A stretch of 64,000 nt of DNA from Sternotherus odoratus (taxonomy: Eukaryota > Chordata > Testudines > Kinosternidae). The notes beneath the pieces are model-generated. The model was not told the DNA's origin and made no database searches. It worked only from the letters and a program-made list of their open reading frames with translations. The stretch spans positions 181,108,920 through 181,172,919 of the forward strand of contig JAVMKO010000002.1 in the NCBI GenBank assembly GCA_032164245.1, given 5' to 3'. The position numbers were made by a program, and so were the translations under genes. Positions 13,192 to 24,125 of the stretch are shown here, in pieces. Position 1 is the first letter of the stretch. Each line of letters starts with the position of its first letter.

Positions 13192-13215
13192 TTCTTATGT
13201 TCTTATGTTCTTATG
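13192..13215 (+). repeat. CR1 3'-terminal tandem octamer
   Basis: Three exact copies of TTCTTATG close the CR1. This is the microsatellite-like 3' end recognised by the CR1 reverse transcriptase. Confidence 0.9.
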
Positions 13216-13429
13216 ATTACAGCACGGCGTCTGTGCCCCACTCCCCCATCAGAGAATGTATGGGCCAACAGTCCCAGATGCTGCTGGCCATCTAGATTCA
13301 ACAAACCCCCCCCCCAAAAGAAGCTTGGGGAACTGCTGGGAGGATTTCTTTTAAGATAAAGACACTCTTGCAGATACTCTTGCACCCCAAGTCCTCATGG
13401 CACAGTAATCATTAAAAAACAATAGCTTG

Positions 13430-14123
13430 TCAAGCGGGCACTCCATTGACCAAGGGACAATCACCAGGGCTGCCCTGTACGCCTTCCCCATCTGGGATAC
13501 CTTCTTGGGAGGGTGGGGAGGTTATCGGCTCCGGGGTGATGAACAGCTCCTGGCTTTCGGGGAGATAGGTGTCTCCGCTTGCCTGTTCTGTAGACTCCTC
13601 GTTGTCATAGCTCTCCTCCACCTCATCTTCCTCATCCAGAAAATCCTCTGCCATGCTGACAATCACCCCATCAGTTGAGTCCACAGACAGGGGGCACACC
13701 TCCCTAGAATGGCATGCAGCTCAATGTAGAAGTGGCATGCCTTGGGCTGTGACCTGGAGAGTCCATTGGCTTCTTTGGTTTTCTGATAGCCTTGCCTCAA
13801 CTCCTTAATTTGAACACGGCACTGTTGTGCGTCTCTGTTGTGGCCTCTCTCCATCAGGGCCTTGGAGACTTTGGCATATATATTGGCATTTCTTTTTTGG
13901 ATCGCAGTTCTGCCAGTACAGATTAGTCTCCCCATATGACGATCAGATCTAGCACCTCCCTTGTTTTCCATGCTGGGGCCCTTTTTCGATTCTGGGACTG
14001 CCTGGTCTCCTCTGCTGGTAGGCTCTGCGTGGTGAGCTGTGCAGGAAATCTCGCCACTCTGACCAAAGAGGAAGTGAGATTCAAATGTTCCTGGGGCTCT
14101 TCCTGTCTAACTGCCCAGTGCAT
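13430..14123 (-). pseudogene. Harbinger companion, N-terminal Myb/SANT-like domain (broken)
   Basis: Three overlapping minus-strand frames (14123-13923, 13971-13663, 13699-13430) form one protein with frame breaks. The N-terminal part contains RKRAPAW followed by REVLDLIVIWG, then NANIYAKVSKALMERGHNRD and QCRVQIKELRQGYQKTKEAN. These are the helices of the Myb/SANT-like (trihelix-like) domain of the second protein of PIF/Harbinger transposons, which escorts the transposase to the nucleus and DNA. An acidic linker with ASGDTYLPESQELF follows. At least two frameshifts make it non-functional. The C-terminus resumes across the CR1 near 8640. Confidence 0.8.
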
Positions 14124-14616
14124 CCGCGTTCAGAGCGCTGTCCAGAGCAGTTACATTGGAGCACTCTGGGATAGCTCCTGGAGGCCAGTAACTAGCATAC
14201 TCACTAAAGCTAGTTCGACCTGGAAACATCAATTTAAGCACTACTCCCCTAGCCAGGCAGGAGTTCAGAAATCGATTTAAAGACCCTTTTAGGTCAACCT
14301 AAATGGCATTGTAGTGAGGACGGCAAGTGGAAGGATCAATTTAACGTGGATAAATTCGACTTTACAGCATAGTATAGACCAGGCCTGAGAGTCACTGCAG
14401 ATGGTGATAGTGGGGGTACATTGTTCCCTTTGGGAATGCAAGTTTCTCTCAGGTGTCCAACTCAGGGGGACTTGCTGAAGACTGTTCACAGTGTGAAGAA
14501 AGGGTGCTAAAGCCTCTGGGGTCTGGGTCAAGGAGGCGGTGAAACCAAGTGGCTTACCTTAGTAAAAGAGTATTGCAGAATACTCATCCATTGGTCTGCA
14601 TAGCGTGTACAGCCCA

Positions 14617-14736
14617 TAGGGTGATCAGACAGCAAGTGTGAAAAATCGGGACAGGAGGTGGGAGTAATAGGAGCCATATAAGAAAAAGACCCCAAAATCA
14701 GGACTTCCCTATGAATTGGGACATCTGGTCAACCTA
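14617..14736. mobile_element. Short inverted-repeat MITE, 120 bp
   Basis: The left end TAGGGTGATCAGACA and the complement of the right end, TAGGTTGACCAGATG, match at most positions. A 7-bp CAGCCCA occurs beside both ends, with a 2-base offset on the right, suggesting a hAT-like target duplication. The interior is a short A-rich sequence without coding content. Confidence 0.6.
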
Positions 14737-14739
14737 ACC

Positions 14740-15250
14740 CAGCCCAATCACCCCATGAGGGGAATGATGATAAATAGGACATTACTGTAGATCCTGAAAC
14801 CCACCTAAAAGAGTGAAGAAGAAGGAGGGAGTGCTGGGGCTGGGATGATGAAGAAGAAAATGAGAACAATCAAACACTCATGCAGGCGCCAGCCTTTCAT
14901 TTTATATGATCTGGGTCATTTGCAGCTCCGCAACCCTCCAAAATAACCAGCAAGAATGGGGTCATCATACACAGGGAGAATGAAGCCCCAAAGCATGGAA
15001 TTGGGATGAGAATACATTTATTTTAGTTTGCTTTAATTTAGTAATTTTTTAGTGGGGTAGGGAGTGCCTCAAAAGCAGAACTGAACCTGACGTCCCTAAA
15101 ACTTCACCTGATTCAAAAGGTAACTCAAAAGCCTCCTGATCATGAAAGTGACAGTATTATAAGTGCCTATAAATTGAATTATTTATCAACAAGATACTCA
15201 GTTTGATGTATATGTCCTCACAGCAAAAATATACCAGAATGAAAACCAGT
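14740..15250. other. Unique DNA, nothing recognised
   Basis: No gene, repeat or regulatory signature that I can support. Confidence 0.4.
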
Positions 15251-15748
15251 TCAATGGTATTTTCTGAGAACCCATAGCCCTTTCTTTAATGCAAAGACAG
15301 GAATAAAAATGAGTACTGTACTGCCTGATAAAAGATAACTATTGCTTTCCAATAAGGTAAATGGCACAATACTGATTTCACAGTCATTTGGCAGAAAGCA
15401 GGCTTTCCGGGTAAAATTAAAAGCACACCGTGTATGGGAACCTCGTCGTATTGATTCATTCCTTCTTTTCAGGCATGAGTGCTGCTGGAACAGATTGTCT
15501 CTTATAGAGCAAACCCCAGTGACATCTGATTCACCCACTGGCAGCCATCCAAGCCTATCTGGACAAGCAGGCCTCACTGAACTGGGGACTTCAGTGTTTT
15601 TTCCTCTGTGTTTATCAGCAGTTTCATGCTGTTGAAGCAATCTTGGCAGTACCATTTGCAGTAATCCCTCACTCTTTTTGTGCCATTGTTCTTCTGAAAC
15701 ACAGCTTTCCTTGCTTCTTCCAGCTTTATTATCTTTTAAGGCTTGTGT
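15251..15748 (-). CDS. Long open frame, candidate exon of an unidentified gene
   Basis: The minus-strand frame is free of stops for about 165 codons (15748 down to the stop at 15251), unusual for AT-rich DNA of this kind. A plausible 3' splice site (pyrimidine/AT-rich tract ending CTTCATAG) lies at 15749-15753, just at the start of the open region. The first Met is at 15655. The peptide is polar and disordered-looking in its first half, with segments such as EEQWHKKSEGLLQ and LLQQHETADKH, and becomes hydrophobic near the end. Good 5' splice-site candidates exist inside (for example AGTTCA followed by GTGAGG), so the true exon may be shorter. A plus-strand frame (15342-15635) overlaps it. No family was recognised, and chance or an old unrecognised repeat remains possible. 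Confidence 0.3.
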   Translation of the reverse strand, partial: TQALKDNKAGRSKESCVSEEQWHKKSEGLLQMVLPRLLQQHETADKHRGKNTEVPSSVRPACPDRLGWLPVGESDVTGVCSIRDNLFQQHSCLKRRNESIRRGSHTRCAFNFTRKACFLPNDCEISIVPFTLLESNSYLLSGSTVLIFIPVFALKKGLWVLRKYH

Positions 15749-15754
15749 CTATGA

Positions 15755-18060
15755 AGTATGTATAATTAAATCACATTCTCTATACAAGCATGTTGTACAA
15801 AATCAATATACTGTAAACAATAATACCATTTTTAAAACCATAATTGCATTAATTAGCTGTCTAGGAAACCTGAAAATTAAAATCCCAGTATAAACCCTGA
15901 GCCTGCAAACAATAAACTATTGAACATATTTACTCAGATGAATAACCTATGCACCCCGATCCTGAAATTAAACCCATGGAGGCAGTCCACTGACTTCAGC
16001 AGGGCTTCAAGCACATACAAAGAACCACTTACTTGGGTCCAGTTGCAGAATCAGCTCCAAAATGAGTAAGGTTACTCACATGCTTAAAGGTCTGGCCATA
16101 GTCCCCGGACAAAGTCGTTTCATACCTAGCAGAATTTAATATATCTATACATATAATCTTCAAGATCCAGAATGATAATAATGATCTGGAGAGATACAAA
16201 GGACTAGCAACCTGCCTCCAAATATCCAGAAGTCTATGACATACAACCTATTCCCCATAGGAATAGCAAGAACCAGGCATGTGTATATATGTGTATGTGT
16301 GTGTATCAGATATCATCTGATACACACACACAGGATGAACCATGAATGAACGATGATGCGTCTAAGAATATAGAAATTTAGACACATAATAGGAACTCTG
16401 GGAAGGTCTAGAAATAAATGAAGATGAAAAATGCTGCCTATTTTAGGATTTATAAAGATGCTTATTACTTTAAAATCTAATCACCCCCCAAAAAAATCAC
16501 TCAAAGCCATGTATCACTCCAAGTATATAGGAACAAAGCCAGCCTAAATAGTACCAACAGTACCAGAATAATCAATGCAAAATTACTGGGTATTAAAAAT
16601 AACAATAATCAGCGGTCAATTCACTGTCAAAAGCAGAGGAAAGACATGATAAGAGTAAAATTAAAAGATATCTGTGCTCAGACATCCAAAGATTATGAGT
16701 CTCACATCTCAACAGTTTGTAGTTACCACCTTTTTGTACACATTTGGATTGGAGGAGAATGGTATGAGTTTGTTTGTTTGCTTGTTTTAAAGAACTGGAG
16801 TAAATCCAGCCATCTTCAAACAAGGTGGAAACAGGTTGTTTGCAAAGTGGAAGACTGGCAATGTCAACAAGAATTCTCCTTCAAATATCCATCAGACCTA
16901 TTAATAGTTATGTCAGCCAGTGATTAATGAAGCACAAATGGGTTGGTGGGAATATTGTAGTCCAAGAGGGAATTTTATTTATTTATTCATAGGTAAAGCG
17001 TGATTTATTTGTGGGACTAAACTGAAAATGCAAGAATTAACATATTACATGCATGGACAATTCTTAAACTCATTCATATACAATAAGCCATTATTTTCTG
17101 TGGGTACTGTTAGGATCCCAGGATTAGAGAGACAGAATATGTGAGCTTTACTCTTTAGTGCATACTTACTCTGCTCCAGCTTCCATATAACAGGGCTAGC
17201 CCATCAGTTTTCAAAAGTCATGTCTTCTTTTATAACACTACCTTCTCTTGGCCACAGACTCAGGGGTTCACCCAAGTGGAACTTTCCATCTATCTCCTCC
17301 TATTATCAATCAATAAGGACACAAAAGGCAACCTTCCCACCCTTCGAGAAGACATAGTTATCGCTCTCATGTTACAGACTTCTTCTAGAGAGAAGCTTTC
17401 CAGAGGTGAATGTAAGTCTGGAGAATCTCATCAGCCCTGTTCAAAAGAGTCTTAGTGCTACCACCAGATGCCAATATCAACAAGGCCCAAATTTAACACA
17501 CATCTCAGCCCCAGAAAAGTCCTTGCTTTTCTGCTCTTAATCCCCATAAAAGGGGAAGCAGCTGTTCTCCTAAAAATAAAATAACCCAGAACAAAATATT
17601 CTGACTTCATAAGACAAACAAACCCTGAGGCAAAGCTAAGCAGAGAGGCATAGATCCACAAATGGACTCTTTCCCCAGAGCTGAAGGTGAGAAAAGTCAA
17701 TCAAGCTGACTCTGGGGTGGTAGGATGCAATCGCTGGACCATCAACTTAAGAGTTAATGGGGGAAATGCGAAACAACATGCTACTTATGGAAACCAATAC
17801 ACACAAAATTCTTTAAAACTATCTGAATTAATACCACTAGAAGACACATTTTCCCTGTGAATCATTGTGTCCAACCACAGCTCTTACACAGTTCAGTGAT
17901 TTATGGGACTTGGATCACAAAATATTTTAGAAACCTTAAGGTGGAATTTCTTCTGAAATTCAAGGCTTGAGCTAGACAAAGAAAAAGAAGTGGTTATCCT
18001 ACACTTCATGGTTTGCCACTAATGTTGAGTGAGAGCTGACCTATATATATATAATTTGGC
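15755..18060. other. Unique AT-rich DNA
   Basis: No gene recognised. It contains a TG-repeat hairpin at 16296-16330 (a 16-bp perfect stem, TGTGTGTGTATCAGAT, with a 3-base loop) and short AT microsatellites near 18040. Confidence 0.4.
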
Positions 18061-18119
18061 CTAATATTCTATACTAGCATAAGTGCCCGGCGTTGCTCGG
18101 GTCAGCCGGACGTGGGGAG

Positions 18120-20840
18120 GGAGCAGACAGCTGACACCCCCTGACCAACCCCAACACCCACACCTCATCCCTCACCCACCCCGACACCTTCCCACCCCCC
18201 CGACAAACCCCAATACCCCCCGGCTCACTTACCCCCCGAAGAATCCCGACAACCCCACCTGACCCCCCCAAGCAAACCCAACACCCCCACCTCACCCCCC
18301 GACCGAACCCGACACCCCCACCTGACCCCCTGAGCAAATCTGACACCCCCACCTCACCCCCCGACTGAACAGTGTATTTAATAATCTGTGTGCTACACAG
18401 TGCACCGTGAGCTGGGGGGGTGTCGGGTTTGGTCTGGGGGGGGTGGGAAGTTGTCAGGGTGGGTGAGGGGTGAGGTGTGGGTGTTGGGGTTGGTCAGGGG
18501 GTTTTGCGGTTGGTGGGGGGGGTGAGGTGGGGGTGTCGGGTTCAGTCGGGGGGTAAGTGAGCCAGGGGTGTCGGGTTTGGTCTGGGGGGGTGGAAAGGTG
18601 TCGGGGTGGGTGAGGGGTGAGGTGTGGGTGTTGGGGTTGGTCAGGGGGTGTTGCGGTTGGTGGGGGAGTGAGGTGGGGGTGTGGGGTTTGCTTGGGGGGG
18701 GTGAGGTGGGGGTGTCGGGTTCGGTCGGGGGGTAAGTGAGCCGGGGGGTGTCGGGTTTGGTCTGGGGGAGTGGGAAGGTGTTGGGGTGGGTGAGGGGTGA
18801 GGTGTGGGTGTTGGGGTTGGTCAGGGGGTGTTGCGGTTGGTGGGGGGGTGAGGTGGGGGTGTTGGGCTTGGTCGGGGGGTAAGTGAGCCGGGGGGTGTTG
18901 GGTTTGGTCTGGGGGTGTTGCGATTGGTGGGGGGGTGAGGTGGGGGTGTTGGGTTCGGTCGGGGGGTAAGTGAGCCGGGGGGGTGTTGGGTTTGGTCTGG
19001 GGGGGTGGGAAGTTGTCGGGGTGGGTGAGGGGTGAGGTGTGGGTGTTGGGGTAGGTCAGTGGGTGTCGGGGTTGGTTGGGGGGGTGAGGTGGGGGTAAGG
19101 GAGCCAGGGGGTGTCGGGTTTGGTCTGGGGGGGTGGGAAGGTGTCGGGGGGGTGAGGGGTGAGGTGTGGGTGTTGGGGTTGGTCAGGGGGTGTTGCGGTT
19201 GGTGGGGGGTGAGGTGGGGGTTTCGGGTTTGCTTGGGGGGGTGAGGTGGGGGTGTCGGATTCGGTCGGGGGTAAGTGAGCCAGGGGGTGTCGGGTTTGGT
19301 CTGGGGGGGTGGGAAGTTGTCGGGGTGGGTGAGGGGTGAGGTGTGGGTGTTGCGGTTGGTCAGTGGGTGTCGGGGTTGGTTGGGGGGGTGAGGTGGGGGT
19401 GTTGGGTTCGGTCGGGGGGTGAGGTGGGGGTGTTGGGTTCGGTCGGGGGGTAAGTGAGCCGGGGGGTGTCGGGTTAGGTCTGGGGGTGTTGCGATTGGTG
19501 CGGGGGTGAGGTGGGGGTGTCAGGTTCGGTCGGGGGGTAAGTGAGCCAGGGGGTATCGGGTTTGGTCTGGGGGGGTGGGAAGGTGTCGGGGGGGGTGAGG
19601 GGTGAGGTGTGGGTGTTGGGGTTGGTCAGGGGGTGTTGCGGTTGGTGGGGGGTGAGGTGGGGGTTTCGGGTTTGCTTGGGGGGGTGAGGTGGGGGTGTCG
19701 GATTCGGTCGGGGGTAAGTGAGCCAGGGGGTGTCGGGTTTGGTCTGGGGGGGTGGGAAGTTGTCGGGGTGGGTGAGGGGTGAGGTGTGGGTGTTGCGGTT
19801 GGTCAGTGGGTGTCGGGGTTGGTTGGGGGGGTGAGGTGGGGGTGTTGGGTTCGGTCGGGGGGTGAGGTGGGGGTGTTGGGTTCGGTCGGGGGGTAAGTGA
19901 GCCGGGGGGTGTCGGGTTAGGTCTGGGGGTGTTGCGATTGGTGCGGGGGTGAGGTGGGGGTGTCAGGTTCGGTCGGGGGGTAAGTGAGCCAGGGGGTATC
20001 GGGTTTGGTCTGGGGGGGTGGGAAGGTGTTGGGGTGGGTGAGGTGTGGGTGTTGGGGTTGGTCAGGGGGTGTTGCGGTTGGTGGGGGGGTGAGGTGGGGT
20101 TGTCGGGTTTGCTTGGGGGTGTGAGGTGGGGGTGTCGGGTTTGCTTGGGGGGATGAGGTGGGGGTGTCGGGTTCGGTCGGGGGGTAAGTGAGCCGGGGGG
20201 GTGTCGTGTTTGGTCTGGGGGTGTTGCGATTGGTGGGGGGGTGAGGTAGGGGTGTCGGGTTCGGTCGGGGGGTAAGGGAGCCAGGGGGTGTCGGGTTTTG
20301 TCTGGGGGGGTGGGAAGGTGTCGGGGTGGGTGAGGGGTGAGGTATGGGTGTTGCGGTTGGTCAGGGGGTGTTGCGGTTGGTGGGGGGTGAGGTGGGGGTG
20401 TCGGGTTTGGTTGGGGGTAAGTGAGCCGGGGGGTGTTAAGTTTGGTCTGGGGGGTGGGAAGGTGTCGGGGTGGGTGAGGGGTGAGGTGTGGGTGTTGGGG
20501 TTGGTCAGGGGGTGTTGGATTTGCTTGGGGGGTGAGGTGGGGGTGTCGGATTCGGTCAGGGGGTAAGTGAGCCAGGGGGTGTCGCGTTTGGTCTGGGGGT
20601 CTTGCGATTGGTGTGGGGGGTGAGGTAGGGGTGTCGGGTTTGGTCGGGGGGTAAGTGAGCCGGGGGGGTGTCGGGTTTGGTCTGGGCGCCCACCCCGACA
20701 CCTTCCCCCCCAGACCAAACCCAACACCCACACCTCACCCCTCACCCACCGCGACACCTGCCCACCCCCCCAGACCAACCCCGACGCCCCCCGGCTTACT
20801 TACCCCCCGACCGAACCCGACACCCCCACCTCACTTACCG
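18120..20840. repeat. GC-skewed minisatellite with strand inversions
   Basis: Degenerate units built from words such as GTGTCGGGTTTGGTCTGGGG, GGTGAGGTGGGGGTG, GGTTGGTCAGGGGG and GGGTAAGTGAGCCGGGG. The left arm (about 18120-18365) is C-rich on the plus strand, the body (about 18405-20690) is G-rich, and the right arm (about 20691-20840) is C-rich again, so the same repeat occurs in both orientations. The plus-strand body has dozens of G4-G7 runs and so a high potential for G-quadruplexes. All long proline/threonine-rich frames on the minus strand (up to 403 codons) are readings of these units. Confidence 0.85.
19120..20005 (+). repeat. 443-bp higher-order tandem duplication
   Basis: Within the minisatellite, a multi-unit block starting near 19120 recurs almost exactly 443 bp downstream. 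TTTGGTCTGG at 19119 and 19561 and TCGGAT at 19255 and 19698 are 442-443 bp apart, and the intervening variant order is preserved. This indicates a recent segmental duplication inside the array. Confidence 0.75.
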
Positions 20841-21172
20841 TCCCACCAAACCCAACTCGGATCCGTCGCAGGCGGGGAGGGGGCCCCGAGCTGAGGGATT
20901 CCGGGGACCTTCGCAGGTGGGGGGGGGGGAGGCACAGGGCTGATGGATTCTGGGGTTCCGTTGGGAGGGGGGAGGGGCAGAGAACTGAGGGATCTCCGGG
21001 GTTCCGTTGGAGGAGGGAGGAGCAGTGAGCTGAGCGAGCGCGGTGTCTGTTGGAGGGGGTATTATGACATCACCACCACCTAACCGCCCAGCTGATGTGA
21101 TTGGCCCTGAAAGACTTTCACCCCTGGGGGGGCGTCAGAGGTGAGATCCTAAAATTTTTCGACCCTTAAGAC

Positions 21173-22027
21173 CAGGGGTCTCAAACTCAAATGACCACGA
21201 GGGCCACATGAGGACTAGTGCATTAACCCGAGGGCCGCATCACTGACACTGACCCTGGCCCCGCCCCTACTCCACCCCTTCCATGAGGCCCTGCCCCTGC
21301 CTCGCCTCTTCCCATGCCTTCCCTGCCCCATTCCAACCCCTTCCCCGAAGTCCCCACCCCAACGCTGCCCCCTCCCTGCCCCCAGGGGGTGCAGAAAGGA
21401 TGCAGGATGCAGCAGGGGCTCAGGGCAGGGAGTTGAGGTGCAGGTGTGCAGGGTGTGGAAGGGGGCTCAGGGCAGAGATTTGGTGTGTGGGGTGTAAGAG
21501 AGGTGAGGGATGCGGCAGGGGGATGGGTGCAGCAGGTGGGTCAGGGCAGGGGGCTCAGGGCAGGGAGTTGGGGTGCAGGTGGGGTTCTGGGTACGAGCTC
21601 CAGCCTGGTGCCACTTACCTAGAGCGGCTCCGGCCCCATACAGCTCCACTCCAGGAAGCTGCTGCAACCAGTCTCTGCAGCCTGGGGGAGAGAGGGAGTC
21701 ACCCGGAGGGTTCCCCTGCATGTGCTGCTCTTGCTTCCTCCAGACAACTCCCACGAAGCTCCCATTGGCTGCAGTTCCCTGTTCCCAGCCAATGGGAGCT
21801 GTGGGGGTGCAATGCTTGGAGGGAGGCAAATAGGAGCCCTCTGTCTCCTCCCCCTTCCTTCCCCTCGGAAGGGACAGTGCTGGCAGCCGCTTCAGAAAGC
21901 GGCGCTGCATTTGCAATGCACGAGGTGGGCGGGGGGAGCTGGGGGGGTGACGGGGGGACTTCGCGGGCCACAGGGAAGGGCTTGGCGGGCCACATGTGGC
22001 CCGCGGGCCGCATGTTTGAGACCCCTG
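21173..22027. mobile_element. Non-autonomous hAT element, 855 bp, nested
   Basis: Terminal inverted repeats CAGGGGTCTCAAAC and GTTTGAGACCCCTG are flanked by a perfect 8-bp target duplication CTTAAGAC at 21165-21172 and 22028-22035. Subterminal GGGCCACATG and GGCCGCAT words occur at both ends in inverted order. The interior is GC-rich and has a CCAAT palindrome at 21757-21800. No transposase is encoded. It inserted into the 18.06-22.16 kb composite repeat after that formed. Confidence 0.92.
21757..21800. promoter_or_regulatory. Inverted CCAAT-box module inside hAT element
   Basis: AGCTCCCATTGGCT (21757-21770) and its exact complement AGCCAATGGGAGCT (21787-21800) form a 14-bp inverted repeat. 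Each arm has a CCAAT box. The same module occurs at 24571-24607 in an element with different termini. Confidence 0.5.
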
Positions 22028-22158
22028 CTTAAGACCATCCTGACCCCAAGACCCCTAACTGTACCAAATTTCAAGTCTGGCTCAAACGGTGCGGGAGGAG
22101 TTCGCTGTCATACATACATACACCACTTGACTTTTATATATATATAGATATAGAATAT

Positions 22159-24117
22159 TAACCATCTCCTAGGAAATGAGATCTTTAATATTACCTAAAT
22201 TACAAGATTTTTTCTTGTTATTGTTTTGTATTTTTTTATTAATGATAAATAACCTTATGCAGCACAGAAGAAAATGTACACAACACATATATGGTACAAA
22301 TGCATAAATAAATAAAATAAATAAATAAAACACACATATGTACTATACAGAACTTTAAGGGTAGCTCTCAGAGTGGTCGCACATTTAGATATGCAGGAAA
22401 GCTTGAACATTTTCTATTAAACATGACAAAATGTACATTGAAAGGGTACGTGTATTAAATATGCTAGAAAAACCAGCGTGCTTGTGCAATGTAGTTCTTT
22501 CAATTTCAATGGTTTCATTCATCATTTTCTTTATAATTAAAAGCTAACTGCTGGAATCCAGTATTTCGGTATTTAAAGGAGTTTCATGGGACAATGATAG
22601 GATGACATATTGTGACACAATGTCTGTTTATCTTGGAGTAAAAAGGGAATTATGTCATTTTATTCCATATATTGACTTTCCTGTCTCCTCGGTGTATATG
22701 TAACTGTACAGATACAGTCGTCTGTACAGATCAAAGAAATGCCTTTCTATTTTTTTTGTTAAATGTGGGGCCTCTGCTCCTCCCTCCATTTCCCTGCTAT
22801 GACCTAGAATGGTGCAGGGCAGAGGCCCCACATAGTCTGGGTGCACTAGCATGCAGGTGGTGTGTCCTTTTTCCCCATTCCCTACCATGTGGTCTTGGGG
22901 AACAGCCAGTCAGAACCTCCAGCTGGTAGAAGCAGCGGCCACAGCAGGGACCGACAGATGTTCCAGCCCACACTGTAAAACGTTCCCTTGTCCTGTGCTA
23001 ATTGGCTGCGTGCTCCAAATACTTGCCTTCATTTCTCATAAGAGTGACCCTATTATTCTGTAATATGAATGTGGGCAGGGGTGACAAAAGCAAACAAGCA
23101 CAAACCATAATGGAAGCCAATATATTCTGCCCTTAATCTTCTGCATCTCTTTCTCTGCATCTGCATAATTAGCACACGAAGATAAATTGTTTTCCAGTTT
23201 CTTTGATTTACGCAGTGTGGTGTAATTATAAGGAAATTGAATCAACAAGTATTGAATAAATCCGTTTTTGCATGAGGAAAGAAATTAAAGCAGTGGCCTT
23301 TAATGCAACAAAATCACTCTGTTGTTTATCCTTTGATGGCTATTAAAGTTTACCTTGTAAATATCTTTTAAAATATTAAGTGACCATTCAGAAATGCTCT
23401 TTATTCCCTGTGAAAAACACACAAACCAGGTACCACAATTAGCAACATTAAGTAGCTACACAAGACGACTTAGAGATGTATTGTTATGCTAAATAGAAAT
23501 AATTGTGATTTCATTAGAATCCTATCATAATACAACTTGGATGCATGACACAAATGCAATTTGACTACATTTTAAAGTAACTTTGATGTGCATAAGTATT
23601 TGCTAGGACATTATCAGCCCCACAAAAAAATATTAGACTGTGAGATATTTCCTTATATTCACAATCAGAGGCTGCCATAATAATAAACAAAGAAGATTTT
23701 CAAAAGCATTCTGGGACCCAACTCCCATAGAATTGTCCACTAGCTCCCATTTGTGGCTTTGAAAACCTCCTCCTAACAGAGTATACAAATATTTTTTTAA
23801 AAGAACATTTCTCATAGGATAAATAAGTAACAAAATGATAACCAAGCATACTTTTCATATATCTATAAAGATATAGATATGAATTTAATATTAAGTGGTA
23901 TAGTGCAGTGGCCTTTTACTTCTGGAGACCCATGTTCAATTCCTACTTTCATATCAAGTTGACAAAGAGTTTAATTGTTTCATCCTAAGCCATTGTGTAC
24001 ATTTGTCATCATTAGAAACCATCCACTAATTTAGCACCATTTAAATAATGCACCTCTATTTAAAAGGAGCCCAGGCCGGAAACAGAAGAGTCATTACTGG
24101 TTAGTGCTATGGCAAAG
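22159..24117. other. Unique AT-rich DNA
   Basis: No gene recognised. A short (AAATA)n tract lies at about 22304-22330. Confidence 0.4.
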
Positions 24118-24125
24118 TTCTGTGA

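Larger units (their letters stand above)
8760..13215 (+). mobile_element. Nearly full-length CR1 LINE
   Basis: About 4.4 kb with a 5' UTR, ORF1, ORF2 and the 3' end characteristic of CR1: three tandem TTCTTATG units (13192-13215) and no poly(A) tail. The 5' UTR (8760-9079) is GC-rich and repeats AGCGACCAGGG and similar words. Coding capacity is nearly intact, with one frame break in each ORF, which implies a relatively young insertion. CR1 moves by target-primed reverse transcription and usually inserts 5'-truncated, so a copy reaching the 5' UTR is less common. It interrupts a Harbinger element. The exact 5' boundary is uncertain by some tens of bases. Confidence 0.9.
8526..14385 (-). mobile_element. 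PIF/Harbinger element, minus strand, interrupted by CR1
   Basis: The minus-strand start is the terminal sequence GGCCTGGTCTATACT at 14385, typical of a Harbinger inverted repeat. Inside it is a broken Myb-like companion gene. Its N-terminal half (13430-14123) and C-terminal half (near 8540-8640) lie on opposite sides of the CR1 at 8760-13215, so the CR1 landed within this element, probably in an intron of the companion gene. The left end is lost where a hAT-like element abuts at 8525. No transposase is present in this copy. Relative ages: Harbinger first, then CR1 and hAT. Confidence 0.75.
18062..22158. repeat. Composite repeat with GC minisatellite core
   Basis: A 12-bp perfect inverted repeat bounds the block: TAATATTCTATA at 18062-18073 and TATAGAATATTA at 22147-22158. 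Just inside the left edge is AAGTGCCCGGCGTTGCTCGGGT (18081-18102). The right end has a conserved-looking tail, CCAAATTTCAAGTCTGGC and a CATACATACATA run leading to TATATATATA. The core (18120-20840) is minisatellite, and a hAT element (21173-22027) is nested between core and tail. I cannot assign a family. No coding domain is visible, and the boundary inverted repeat could be partly fortuitous given the AT-rich flanks. Confidence 0.6.

Noticed and set aside
19520..20778. 403- and 238-codon minus-strand frames rich in Pro and Thr
   Set aside because: They are translations of the GC minisatellite; similar-length frames are open in other phases and on the other strand, and there is no start context or domain.
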